Of a stretch of 64,000 bases of DNA, positions 1 to 12,106 are shown in pieces. The number at the start of each line of letters is the position of its first letter. Within the stretch, counting starts at the first letter, position 1. The DNA is from Lingula anatina (lineage: Eukaryota > Brachiopoda > Lingulata > Lingulida > Lingulidae). The notes below the pieces were generated by a model. It saw only the letters and a program-made list of their open reading frames with translations. It searched no databases and had not been told where the DNA came from. The position numbers and the translations under genes were made by a program. Location of the stretch: the NCBI RefSeq assembly GCF_001039355.2, contig NW_019775669.1, positions 873,545 through 937,544 on the forward strand, written 5' to 3'.

Positions 1-252
1 TCTTAGTAAATAAAATTACACAAATGAATCTACATTACTGAATACTATTAAACCTGTCACTTATTGATATAACTCTAAAACATCCCCACCTACCATCTGG
101 GTGTCTGTTTGAGGTGGCTACCACAACTACTCCACTTTCAAACATCACTGTAAACAATCTTCTAAGTATCATGGCATCTGCTATGTCTGTGACCTGAAGA
201 AGTTGCAGTTCCACACTGACATACTTTCTATTAACTGAACCTGTATCTATTT

Positions 253-307
<55 letters not shown>

Positions 308-3300
308 TTTTGTCTGGCAGTAGGAAGTTGACATACATTTAATAGAAAAAATCATTTTGTGTTAAAAGTACTGAAAATTATATCCATTTTTATCTAAATA
401 TAATATGCCAGGAATATAATCTTATTCAAGTAAATAACATATGGTGTCAACTTTAAAAACCCTTCTTTTTTGATTTAGTTCTAACAAACAATAAGAAATA
501 AACCTGAAATTCATCAAAACAGAGTAACCAGGCTTCGCTTGAAATTTCCTTGGCAACTGGAAGGATGGGGTCGTAGAGTTCTTTGTGGTTGCGATCTTTT
601 GGCATGGAAGACTTAAATGCATGAATACCTGCAAGTGGGAAAATAAATTCTATTCAATGAAGAGGAAAAAATATTTTGCTTTGTGAATGAAATTCAACAT
701 AACATTTTTTTCTACTCAACACACTGATTAGACATTTATATCATTTCTATAAACATATGAATCTGATTATGCATATTATGATTATTTTATCAAAATGCAC
801 AATGTGACAAAATAGAAATATAACTGAACTCTTGGCCTGCTGGTCTAAAATACTGAAATAAAGAACCTGAATTTATATCTTTTGTAACCCTTTGCAGTAA
901 GAATATTTCTACAGAATATGTGGGGTCAATATTTCTTTTCACTTATCTGACATAAGATGCAATAATATTTAGAACCAATAATTTATCAACATGACCAATT
1001 ACGTGTATACATTCCACATCATTTCAAAGTACAATTAAGGCAGTGTCCTCATGCTACACTGCACAACAACGCACATTAATGTCTTTTTGCAGCACATTGT
1101 GTCATGCATCTAGTGCTAGCGAGATAGCAATATAAATTTAATTTAAATCAAGTTGCCATAGCAACAAAACTTGCGTGGTTATCCATCATTTTTTTTTTCT
1201 AATATGTCTGCCACATGTACTGAAGACCACGTGTAGGAGATATAAACTTTGAACTTAATTCAGCTATGAAGAAAATTAAAAATATATGCAAAAACAATAA
1301 ATTTACATTAGGGTTGTATGGTAAATGAACCCAAAGTTCAAATTACTATAACAACAAAACTAACAAGGATACCTATCAATTTTTAAACCTTAATATGGAT
1401 GCAATAGTGTCACCTATGCAAGTAAAAGAATTTAACAAAAATCTATCAGACAGAAATATCAAAAGGACATTACTTAAAGCTTTTAACTATCAGTTAATTA
1501 AAACGAGAATTACTTACGTTTGTGGACATCTAACATGAAAGAATGAAAGTGTACTCTTTTCTTCTTTTCTAATTCACACTCTGCGTGAAACAGGTCCATC
1601 AGCATCGTCTTACCACAGCCTAAAGAAATAATATTACTGGTATGAAAACTAATAAATAAATAAATTAATTAATTAATAAATAAATAAATAAACTAGAGGA
1701 TCAGAGAGGCGATACCCCCTCCGAATATTGTACCACCAGCTGGAGCAAGCGCATTCGTATAGACCCCCACATACACAAAATAAGGGACACAGCCACCAGT
1801 TTTGTGCTTCACAAGCTGTAAAAATGCAATCAACAAGAAATTTTANGGCGGAGCCGGCGGAACGATCCGGACGGGACCGAAACCATGTGTACCGCCAGCG
1901 CTAACGCTGGTGGTACAATAAACTGGCTCAAAAATGATGAAATTTTATCATGTACAAAAACCTGGTATACCTCAAATTTTATGAAAAATAATCTTTATGA
2001 AGAAAAGACCAATTTCTATTTAAGGGGAGAGCATATGAGACTTTCATTACCTTCAACATACATCTCCTTTTAATATGACAATTAATGTTCATCCCACTTC
2101 AGTCCAGTGAAGAGAAAAAAGTTTGCTGCCTATACTGTCCTTTAAATATCTGATCAAATAACTTATAACAAAGTCTGTAGAATGTTACTATTCATTTTAG
2201 TTCAAGGATTACTATAACTTTAGGATATGTATAGCTTTCTCCAAACATCAAGATCAGCATAACAAAAATTTAGCCATATTTAACTAGGCTAAAATTTCGC
2301 CATACAAATGTGACCCCAGTCAGAGTATTTCCATATATATCTTACCAACACTTCCATGTAGATATAATCCTTTTGGAGCATCTACTTTGTGTTCTTTTCC
2401 AAATAACTGGAAAAAGTGGAAGAATAAAAACAGATTATGCTACATGAGCTTAATCAAATATATGAAAAAAAAAACAATTGCTCAATTTGCTGTCCAACTG
2501 GCTTTATAAAATATTTATCAAGGAGAGACTAAAATGTTACAATTTTCAGAACTTACATGAATACTAGTACGTTGATTGACCATGATATATTTCACAAATT
2601 AAGAGCTCACCACATGGTATGCTGTTACACCAACATATGAAACACAAACACACATGTACATGTACACACACAAAAACAAACCTGTTTACAACCTGCAACA
2701 CTACCATTAAAATGAAAAATAATCTCTGTGCAGTTAGGCAAAACTCACTTTACTGAAAAACCCTGGTTCGACTGGTTGATATCCTTGTAATCTTGTATAT
2801 AAAGACTGTAATTCCTTCACAATCTTCCTCTGATAACTGTCTTCATTAAGTTTGCCTTGTTGCACCCTGTGGTCGTAAGCCAAGAGAGGTCCCTGGGCAC
2901 TGTGGTCGATGCCTGGGCCCTGTGAGTGTCCATCTATTACTGACTGACCAAGTGTAGACTGTGTAACATAAGTTTTACCTGGAAAACAAATATGCACATC
3001 ATCATGATACATCCTTAGAAATGACAGAAATTGGATTTGTTTTAAAACTGCTTTACTGCATAGCATCATGATGCTTGGTAGACTGAAAACACTGAAAACG
3101 TGAGAATGGTAACATCAATTTCATAAAACATTATATATGAAGATTGAGTGTTAAGGGTACTGGGTATATAATATGTAAAAGATCACCGTTAATATTAGGT
3201 AGCAGAAAGAGACAAATCATACAGTGGCGACTGTGAAGTGTATATTATGTAATATTAATTGTTAAAACAAGCAGACGCCACGTTTGGTTCTGTTACGAAA

Positions 3301-3457
3301 CTTGAAAAAAATTACATCAATGACAAACGTCGTATATAATGGCACCTATAAATAACTTACCTTGTTTAGAGAAGAGTGAAATAGGAAGAATGGTTTTGCT
3401 TCTTGCATTTAGTCGTAACTTTCGACAAAGTCTACAGTGAACCAATACGTTGGCCAT
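1..3457 (-). CDS. AFG1L: AFG1-like mitochondrial ATPase (LACE1/AFG1L family), 5' six exons, partial
   Basis: Six exons read on the minus strand: 3361-3457, 2749-2978, 2346-2406, 1518-1619, 504-628 and 94-193. All junctions are GT..AG and the phases agree, giving 238 complete codons. The start Met (3455-3457) precedes a short basic, Arg-rich leader that fits a mitochondrial presequence. Exon 2 has the family's [11 protein letters not shown] and [12 protein letters not shown] blocks. The Walker A motif GSVGCGKT (about residues 127-134) is split across exons 3 and 4. The Walker B motif LLCFDEFQ ends exon 5, and exon 6 carries [10 protein letters not shown] and the sensor-like [11 protein letters not shown]1-family proteins are AAA+-related ATPases of the mitochondrial inner membrane involved in protein quality control and complex IV homeostasis (family knowledge). 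The C-terminal part lies beyond the left edge. An upstream ATG at 3464 is in another frame and soon hits a stop, so it was not chosen. Identification is strong; no break is visible. Confidence 0.93.
249..310. repeat. (ATTT)n microsatellite in AFG1L intron 5
   Basis: About fifteen near-perfect TTTA/ATTT units lie in the last intron visible of the ATPase gene. A similar (ATTT)n run occurs near 63508-63542. Confidence 0.95.
1726..1920. mobile_element. Short inverted-repeat element interrupted by an N, in AFG1L intron 3
   Basis: A perfect 15-bp inverted repeat bounds this 195-bp piece: TATTGTACCACCAGC at 1726-1740 and its reverse complement at 1906-1920. Inside the right end is a second hairpin, GTACCGCCAGCG facing CGCTGGTGGTAC with a 4-base loop (about 1889-1916). 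An N at 1846 divides the element, so its middle may be incomplete. No target duplication was identified. A non-autonomous DNA transposon fragment is the likeliest reading. It lies between exons and does not touch the ATPase coding sequence. Confidence 0.5.
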
Positions 3458-5306
3458 AATTCCATCCTCTTTGTGTTGTGTACGTCATCGTTTCTTGTGC
3501 ACTTTGGAAAACTCCACGCATAAGCCTCTTTCTCGTTCATACTGCCCAAATACGAAAAGTGAAATCATGAGATTTAGCCATGGTAAAGCTGGGATTACAA
3601 TATATTTTGTTTGATTTTTTATTTGGTGATTGGATCGATTTTAAAAATTATTCCAATGTGTAAATACACAAAAATGTATTGAAAAAAATATTCTGAGGTC
3701 CTCATTAGTTTTCTAACTCTATCAGAAACTGGTAGTCCTACACTTCCAAGCAGCATAAAGAGACCTTTTTTTCGTTACTCAACTTGATAAGAGAAACATT
3801 ACCTGCATTCTTAATATTTCATTTTTCGCCCGCAATTGCAGGAAATCGACAGGAAAAATTGGGATGATCAAAGACAATATTCAAATTAAAAAAGAATTAT
3901 ATAAAAGTAAAGGATTTTGTGTTGATAACTGGGTATTTATTAGAAAGAAATATTTGCCTCTGACCTATTTTACAGGAATTTCAGTAAAATAATTAACAAT
4001 ATGAAAGAAGTATACTTAATTTAATCTTAAATGTGTAAAATAAAATTCCTTCAAGGAAAAGTTGACACATTTTGATTTTTTCTTATCATATAGGCCCTAC
4101 TTACCAGTAGGCCTGCAGCATATCAAGCATTTATTCAAAATAATTATTATAACATAAAAGAAAAAAAAACTCATTTTCTTTTGCATACTTAATGCCTCAG
4201 CGACTAAGCTTAACCATTATCAGCAAACAAAAAAAACCCCAAAAATTAAATAAAAATAAATGAAACAATAGAAAAAATAAAAAAAAAAAACAGTAAGAGG
4301 AAAGCAAAGTAAGGGAATTGTAAATGAGTTCCATTTACAGATTGGGTATGGTTATAGTTCTTACATTAAGCTATACTTTCTTTTTAGTACGTTATTCAAA
4401 TGATATGTTTCAACAGTATAAGTTGACAGCTTCAAGGTGAAAAGCGAAAAGTAGGTACACCTAGATTTCAGCCTGCTATCAAAACGTGGTGAGATAAGGA
4501 ATTTAGTACACTACAATTTATCAACATTCCCCCCGAGTCAAACAGACTAATCCTTTGAGGTAGTGAGTCTGTTGACAGATTTCAATCAATGTAACTATTA
4601 GGGTCAATTGAAAAACTTAAAACGGGTGTTACACGTAGGCAGGATGGCGTGAAACTGGTGACTTTTTTGGTAGTGTTGCGCCTATGTGAGTATATTTTTT
4701 ATCTTATCATTTTGACTGCATACATCGTTCACCAGGCAAAATCTGCGTTTGTCTTGATTAATACATTTAAGATAGGCCTGTTTAAGAAGTCTCATTAAGT
4801 TATAGTCCGCTGTCCGGTTTTGGGGACAAATGCCGTCAGACAAATGTGTAGACCCATACTAGCAGTACCTTGACTAAGAACGGTACAAAGACTCTTGCCG
4901 TTAAAAGAGAACCGTGGTCCTTTTCTGATTTAAGATCCACCTCCCTAGAATTATATCAAGAAGAAGTGCAATGCTGCGGCATGTTTTCGCATGATCAGAT
5001 ATGATTCAAATGTCACGTTTATATGAATCACTGTAAACAGTATAACCTCAAGTCTATAAAAGACTGCGCAAATGGCAATGTTAAAATATACATGAGTTTC
5101 TATGCAAATCATGAGAATTATGCTGTATAGTGGTACACCCTCGTCTATTATTTACAATATATTTCCATTTTATATACACTTTCATTTGATACTGTTGATT
5201 TTGTTGTCGCAGATCACATCTTATAGGTGCACATTTTGTTCAATTTCAGTTTGAAAGTCAGAAGAAACAGAGGACTTCATAAAGCATTTGTCGTTCAGGG
5301 CTAACG
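3458..5306. other. Intergenic, AFG1L to MANSC-mucin; divergent promoter space
   Basis: The two flanking genes point away from each other. The stretch is AT-rich with several A-runs (4148-4300) and no coding exon that I can support. A CTATAAAAG element at 5053-5061 is about 245 bp before the mucin-like gene's ATG and could be its TATA box if the 5' untranslated leader is about 220 nt; this is weak. Confidence 0.5.
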
Positions 5307-8300
5307 ATGTCCGTAGCGTATATTTTCCTGGTCCTTCTTATTACCTTTTTGGATCCAGTGTATTCACAAGATGCATGCGTCACCGATTTTCAAACAGGCA
5401 AAAGGATTTTGGTTGTAAATGGCGTCATACCTCTGGAAAACACGGCTGCTCAAGACCTTGCCAGCTGTAAGGGAGCTTGCTGTGGTAGGCAAGGTGGGTA
5501 TACATATTCTTAGTTCATACTCTAGACAACATATTGCGTCGACCGTTAGGGGCTGGGCAAGTAATAAACTTAAACTACACAATTTCTACAATTTGATAAT
5601 CATGGATATAAAGCGAAAGTATTTAGCAGAATTGAAAAAATACACGTTACGTTATTTTCTGGATAATGGTAACACCTCAGTTCGTGTATAAAAGCCAGTA
5701 AGTTGGATAATGCATGAAAAAACAACATTGTGTTCAGTCACAACATTGTGCTAAGTCCGGTGTTTCGAGTACTCAAGGGAAGAATTACTGGCACAAAATA
5801 CTAATGAAATGTATGTTTTCCCTTGGTGCCTAATGTCAGATTAAACACCTTATTTACCCATTCAAAATTAGGAACCAGACGAGTTTTTTTTTTAAATGTT
5901 TCGATCGAGATTTTTTAACATATCTCTTCACAAAGAGCATACGTACGAAGTTTCGAAATTCGAAATATTGTTTACACCCGGTGAAGTATAGATATTTTAA
6001 TAGCATATCTATGCGTTCCACATGTAATCATAAAACAAAACAAAAATTACATTGAAAAAGGTTCCATTAATTATAAAAGTCATTTTTTGGCTATAAATAA
6101 TAACACTTGCTTTGTATTAATGTGAAAATACGCCCCCGTTCCTTTGGTTTTCAAAGTTCAACTTCATATATTGGATGATGGAATGTCCACGGATGAGTCA
6201 GATGATTTACCAAATGCGCAGTAGTAGACGTGGAATCTGCATGCAGTAGCAAATACCTACCAGCATTTGGTCTGTTTTAATTATTTACCTGAACATTCAT
6301 GATCAGCAAGCAAACGTTCCACATTTTATCATGTACGTTTACGAGAACGATACTAGAAATAAAAAGCAAGCTTCAGTTATGACATAATCTTAGGAATATA
6401 TCTAACAACATATAAGCGTTTGTTTATTTTTAGTCAAATGAAAAACACAAAATAGGTTAAATGCAAAATCAATTTGCAATTTAACGAGTTCAGTTATTTA
6501 GGGCATGACCTTTTGTATCTATTTTATGTGTAAATTTAATTCTGAATTTGATTTTCACTGACCAAAAATTAAAATTTTGACAAGTAACAATATAACAAGC
6601 TCACTTGATTTACATATGACCTGTTATGTTTTAACGAATTTTTCTATGTGTAAATATTAATTCTAAATTCATATTTGACGGATATCTTATTTCTTTTAAA
6701 GACTGTTCTGCCGCCGTTTACAATCCCACTTCCGAGATGTCAGAAAACCAGTGCATTCTGTATCAGTGCCCCACGAATGGGTGTCAAGGTGCCATCAACG
6801 AGGCGGAATCTAGTAACGTCATCACAATACTGAGACAACAAGGTAAGTTACGAAATCTGCACTTTTAATTAATGAATGCGTGTTTTGCCATGTCAAGCAC
6901 AATTTTCAATATCTAAAGATTACTGGTGCATGGGGTTCTTACTTTGTGTTGAAGGGGGGGAAAAGGAGTTTTGAAGGAAAGCAGAAAAGACGTTTCTTAA
7001 ATTTCAGTGACAAAGAAGCGCGCTTCATGTAACAACTTATTGATCAGTGTAATTTTGAACCAAGGAATAAACATGCCATATACAGGTGTATATCCAATTT
7101 CTGATTTTCAATTGTGCATGACCAAAATAAACTTCCCATGTTTAATTTTCATAGCGAGCACCACTACAACATCTTCCTCTCCTGCACAGCAAGAACCTAC
7201 AACACCTTACCCGATACCACCACTTCCAGTGGCCACAAATGAGTCCAATTCAGTTCCAACACCCACAGTTTCACCTCCTGTTCCTGAACCAAATCCTACG
7301 CCGTCTAATACAGCTGCTCCATCCTCTGTCAGTGTCCAAGGAGTTCCCTCTTCCACGAATCAAATAACACCCAGTCCTCCAACAGTGATAAACAATAGAA
7401 CCTCACCGCAGCAGACACCAACCTTGACACCTTTGACTGGGGGACAGCCTGCCATAGCGGGTACAACAAACACTTCTTCAACAGGTGTGACTCCTCCAGT
7501 AACCCAAACCCCCATTGCCAGCGACCAAGGAAATGTTCCATCAACCGCACCACCAGTTCAGACGGCAACAAATGGCACCACGGTGACGGTGAGCCCAGCA
7601 GTCTCACCAACAGCCCAAAATGACACTGCTAATAGTCCACCAGGTGAGCCAACAGCCCAGGCTGGCACAACAAACAGCGCAACAGGGGCGCCAACAGTCC
7701 AGGCTGGAACAACAAACGGCCCAACAGGCGCGCCAACAGCCCAGGCTGGCACAACAAACAGCACAACAGGGGCGCCAACAGCCCAGCCTGGAACAAGCAG
7801 CGCAACAGGGGCGCCAACAGCCCAGGCTGGAACAACAAACGGCCCAACAGGCGCGCCAACAGCCCAAACAGGTGCAACCAGCAACCCGACAGGAGTGTCA
7901 ACAACTCAAACTGCTGGCACAACAGAAAGAAGAACTACATGGTGGTGGCCTTCTACCACTGGGGGGACGGGCACTACTTGGAGCACACTGCCTTGGGATA
8001 TTTGGGGTGCTGTTACTGATGGAACGACAGGTAAAGGTCCTTTGCTTTCGTGGTTTTTTTAGTCACCCTCATTTAGACTTTGAATTAAAATTGTCTCGGG
8101 TCCAAAACGTGGCATCAAAAGGGTTGTAATTAGCTGATGGACATTGCCATAATCCTGTCATCTCAAAACAACTGCGCTCTAGTCATCTGGAACCCGTGGT
8201 TAGTTTAGACGACTTTTGATGTATTAGGACTTGAAACGATTTTTATTTTTAAAAAATCGCTATTGGGAGTGGCTAATAATTGTTTTTATTATTTATGTTG

Positions 8301-8969
8301 CTGCTCCTTAATGTTATTTAAGGGCATAAGTTATTTACATATATTTTTACAACTTATGTCAGTTTTGATGTTAAAAAATCTAATTCGTTATTGGAATGGG
8401 GTTATGACTGGGGCTAAATGTGTAAGTCACAAATGCATCAAGATAGTTTGTTTATATGGGCCAGGAGATAGATTCATTTTTGGCATGGATGTGCTGTTAA
8501 TTTGTTTCTTATTCGCTTCACTATTTATACGAATTGACCCTGTTCTTTCTTGCCAACCATAATTGAATGTTACTATGAAATATGTACAGTAACTGTCCTT
8601 TAACTCAATCAATCACAAAATTTCACGTTTGAAATTAACGTTTTCATTTGTACTTTACATTTTTATACAGCCACAACTATGAGCTGGGGGTTTGTCAACA
8701 CAAACACGCCAACACCAGCACCGTCACCGAGTACAACTGGTAATTCTGTTGCAAATGAGGGATCGGAAGAGAGCAACGTAGGGTATATCGATGACGGACA
8801 CGACACAAGTGCCATGACGGGTGCCCTGGTCATCGCAACTATTTTTGGAATATTATTTGTGGTAGTGGTAATTGGAATCATCGTCAAGAAAGTCCACGAC
8901 AGCTATAGGAAAAGGAATTATAGAAGAGTTGACGATATGATGGACGATATGTACGACGGGACCCCATGA
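5307..8969 (+). CDS. MANSC-domain mucin-like type I membrane protein, complete, four exons
   Basis: Exons 5307-5493, 6702-6842, 7155-8030 and 8671-8969 join in phase (1503 nt, 500 aa), all with GT..AG borders. Residues 1-20 form a signal peptide. Residues 24-108 carry eight cysteines (24, 54, 58, 59, 64, 80, 85, 90) with SCKGACC, CILYQCP and a VITILR end, the MANSC pattern seen in MANSC1, LRP11 and HAI-1 extracellular regions (family knowledge). Exon 3 is a Thr/Pro/Ser/Ala stalk, surely O-glycosylated if expressed, with 42-bp coding repeats, ending in a Trp-rich patch (WWWP, WSTLPWDIWG). Residues 453-473 form one membrane span, followed by a 27-residue tail with basic KKVHDSYRKRNYRR and acidic DDMMDDMYDG parts. 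Every intron is phase 1, so exons could be shuffled or skipped without frameshift. The gene is not tied to its neighbours. The role is probably cell-surface or mucosal, unproven. The exon joins are inferred, but the phases fit perfectly. Confidence 0.88.
7643..7891 (+). repeat. 42-bp coding minisatellite in the mucin stalk
   Basis: Six tandem units encode variants of GAPTAQAGTTNGPT; one unit is a codon short (13 residues). Units alternate between NSxT and NGPT endings, suggesting a higher-order pair unit. The array keeps all three forward frames and the antisense frames open, which creates spurious overlapping ORFs. Copy number is likely to vary between individuals. Confidence 0.95.
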
Positions 8970-11545
8970 CTATATGGCAGCAAGGGGAGCGAATATGATG
9001 AATATGATGAACTTCTTCATTAGAAACTGACTTATTCTAAACATTTCTTGTGCGGCAGTTAATACGTGTACACGAATATAGATGGTACTGTGACTAAAAA
9101 GGTAGCTGAGACCACGTGTTTCGCAGCAAAGTTGTATATAAACTGTTTATGATCTGTGATACAGCTACTTTCAGTGCTTTGTGTGTTAGTTTCTGTGGCA
9201 TAACTGTGCTTATCATTAGACATGTCAATCTACGTTAACGGTCCGTAAAGGTAGCTTCTCTGGGTAAAAAATGTTATGTTGCATTTAAATGAGAGGTGAC
9301 GTTAATTTCACGAACCTAGACAATTCCTGAAGTGAAATTAAACACCGGGTCTTCCTTTTGTAGATATGGTTAATATAACGACGACTACATACAACGCATA
9401 TCATATTTATGTCATATTTATATCATGCATTAAATTAATAATAAAAATATATTAGTCGGTGGCTATATGCATGTATTAAATGTGATGGAGGATAAAATTT
9501 GTCTTTCCATGTAGTTTATCTTTCTTTCTACATATTTATTCACTTATTTTATTCACTTTTCTTCCTCTTTGGCCACGAGGCGAAATTGCTTGTATGACGT
9601 CAACGTCTATTTGTACAAGTTAACGCGCACATAGATACAGTAAGCTGGTGACAGGTGCATCTAAATAATAAATTAAAAGTGTAAATCACTTAAGACGTGT
9701 CAGCTATTAGCTGTAGATTATTGGGCTTAGTATTTTGTCTAGAACTATCGAATTTAATTGAAGAATTAAGGGGGAAAATATTATGAAAGAATTGCACAGA
9801 GAAATGCATAGCCTATGTAATATTTCGATACAGTATAAACAAAAGTAAAAAAAAATCTGCACAGCTGTAACGGTATGTTTGTGAGGCTCTGCGCCAAGGG
9901 GACTTTACTCCTCTTCTCAGGTTTTCCATAAATTCGTTTTCTTAGGTCCAGGTCCAGGGGGAAGGGGGGGGTGATAAAGTCTTAAAGAATAGAGAGATGC
10001 AGAACGATTTTAAAAATTATATTTCTCCGCCATTCTGCAGGATTTTGAAGGACAAACAGACTTCTAAAATTAAGCAGACGATACTCCTAGGTGCGTCATT
10101 AGAGATGATGTCACCGCCACGTGGTTTGACACTGAATGCAAATAAGACGGCTGACCTCCGCGAATACTCTCTAGATTTCTCACAATGGCAAAAACAGCGC
10201 GTTTCTATCAATTGGGAGCCTCCCTAAATTGGCAAGTAATAAAGAAACAAACGTATATACATGTTAAATGGGACAATTGTTTATAATTGGATGTGGGAAA
10301 TTTTTCTTGAAATTGGCCAATATCAAAAATCGCCTTTAAATATTCATTAAATTTTTACGTTGTTCAATTTAAGGAAACGCTAATAACCATTCTACATTAT
10401 TCACAGAGAAAGATATGGAACGAAATGGTAATAAAAAACATTTACGGTACTAGTATGAGGTGACTTTGTTTCGGAGGTTGAAAAACCTAGCCTTGGAAAT
10501 AGAAGTAAAACTATCAGAACTTGAGGCCCACGTTTAGTTTTATTTAGGCCTTCTTAAAACTGTCTGCTGGTGTCTCTCGTGGATTAACAGCGAGAAAGAA
10601 TTACGTGTGAAGATTTACACAAACCCTAGTGCGGTATTAACGCGCCCCGCGCGACTTCACGAAAATCCCAAAGGTCAGCTAATAAGGGCTTGCAAGCACG
10701 AGAAAAGAAGATAAGATGATGTAAATAATGATGTTGACTTCCCACCGCTCGATAGAGGTGTCCTTCAGGTGCAAGAACCAATTTTGGTATCAAACCGATT
10801 GTATGATGGGAGTCGCCCTCAGAACACGCGTGACTAGAATCACAAAGACCGCGAACACGGTTCTCTGGTGGTGGAACTCGTAACTTAGATTATCGGGAAT
10901 TATGCCCTAGGGTTTCACTTAATACAAGCAGATGATTTGCCCTATTTCTGTTTCGGTTACAAGTACTGGCTGACCTAGCCCAGATTGTATGGTACAGTTG
11001 GTCATCATGCAGGTTTAAACCAGAAATGATGTGGGCTTTATGAGTACTCATTTTGAACAATCGTAACAAACTTAATTAAGAAGAAAGATGAAGTCATTAA
11101 TGCTACCACAGTGTCGTTTACTTCCTTGGTTTCCTAACGATCAGTCGTTGCCATAATTACCCTAAACCAGGCCCCTTTACTTGTTATAGCAGTGTGATGG
11201 TGAATAAAAGACGTCGTGTGATTGGCCCTATGACGCAATCTATTTTGCATACATATACCTCACTTGTTATCCAGCCGAAATAATGCCAAATGTCTGTAAA
11301 CTACACCAGAAAAATATCACTGGACCTAGAAATGGGTGAATTAGAATCATCATACAGGGACTCCTTAAGTAAGCTGATCATATGGACGCAGAGCAATATT
11401 GTGCATCTCTGCTCCTACATTTAAAAACTTATAGGAAAGATACTGCACTGGTAGATGCCCAGGATCGAACGAGAGGCAGATCGATCCACGCTTTATCTGT
11501 TCTGGCATTTTGCAAACGAGAAAAAAATAGAGAGTATCAACAAGG
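8970..11545. other. Intergenic; no supported gene
   Basis: This holds the 3' untranslated region of the mucin-like gene (to about 9460) and then unannotated sequence. The 10550-11000 part is less AT-rich than its surroundings, with CGCGCCCCGCGCG-like patches at 10639-10652, and may be regulatory. The short ORFs at 9997-10227 are unremarkable and I do not support them. Confidence 0.4.
9440..9445 (+). terminator. Candidate polyadenylation signal of the MANSC-mucin gene
   Basis: AATAAA lies about 470 bp after the stop codon at 8967-8969, in an AT-rich stretch. It is the first clear hexamer downstream; a further AATAAA occurs near 9666. Which one is used cannot be told from sequence. Confidence 0.4.
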
Positions 11546-12106
11546 ATGTTTCAACAAGCCAAGAAGGAGAGGAGAGAGAAACGAATCATAGGGTATATCC
11601 TGGTTGTGCTTGTTCTGATTATGGCTTTTTTGGGAGGTATGATTGTCCAGCTGTTCCTGAGCAGCTCCGTTCACAACGTCATCCAGTACACGTCGGTTTA
11701 CGGGCCACTGAACTGCAGATCTGTTGTGGCCGGAGAGGCTGGCGAGAGCACCAGATCTAACAAAAGACCCATGTATTACAGGATAGAAAACTTCGGAAAT
11801 TATAAACCTAAGGGACCATTAACACCCAACTTGCGCATGGTTTTAAAAGGCTACAAGTCGCAACAGCATGGATTATTTTATTCAAGGGACCTCTTGTGCA
11901 TTTTATACCTGAGTAATACTGTAAAGCATACTGAAAATGTTAATCATATCGGCAAAAATAGTGCTATCGCAAAGCTTGATTTAAACAGAAGAAGGGAAGA
12001 ATCCACTGCTTATCGTACGCTGCCTACCAAACCATTGAAAAAGAGCATGCAAATATTTGCCAGATTACACAAACTTGTAAAAACAGACAAGCCAACGAAA
12101 AATTGA
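11546..12106 (+). CDS. Hypothetical single-exon type II membrane protein, 186 aa
   Basis: An uninterrupted 187-codon frame starts at an ATG five codons after an in-frame TAG. Residues 1-13 are strongly basic (KKERREKR), residues 14-38 are a hydrophobic segment (IIGYILVVLVLIMAFLGG), and the remainder is basic and mostly polar with many Lys/Arg. By the positive-inside rule this predicts a short cytoplasmic N-terminus, one membrane anchor and an outward C-terminal part of about 145 residues. I recognise no family. No TATA box or obvious splice partner was found. A frame this long with a well-formed anchor is unlikely, though not impossible, by chance in this AT-rich DNA. It may also be one exon of a longer gene. 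Confidence 0.4.
   Translation: MFQQAKKERREKRIIGYILVVLVLIMAFLGGMIVQLFLSSSVHNVIQYTSVYGPLNCRSVVAGEAGESTRSNKRPMYYRIENFGNYKPKGPLTPNLRMVLKGYKSQQHGLFYSRDLLCILYLSNTVKHTENVNHIGKNSAIAKLDLNRRREESTAYRTLPTKPLKKSMQIFARLHKLVKTDKPTKN

Noticed and set aside
7329-7922. Long antisense ORFs over the mucin exon
   Set aside because: They are created by the 42-bp repeat on the coding strand; their low-complexity Cys/Trp/Leu translations have no splice or start context.
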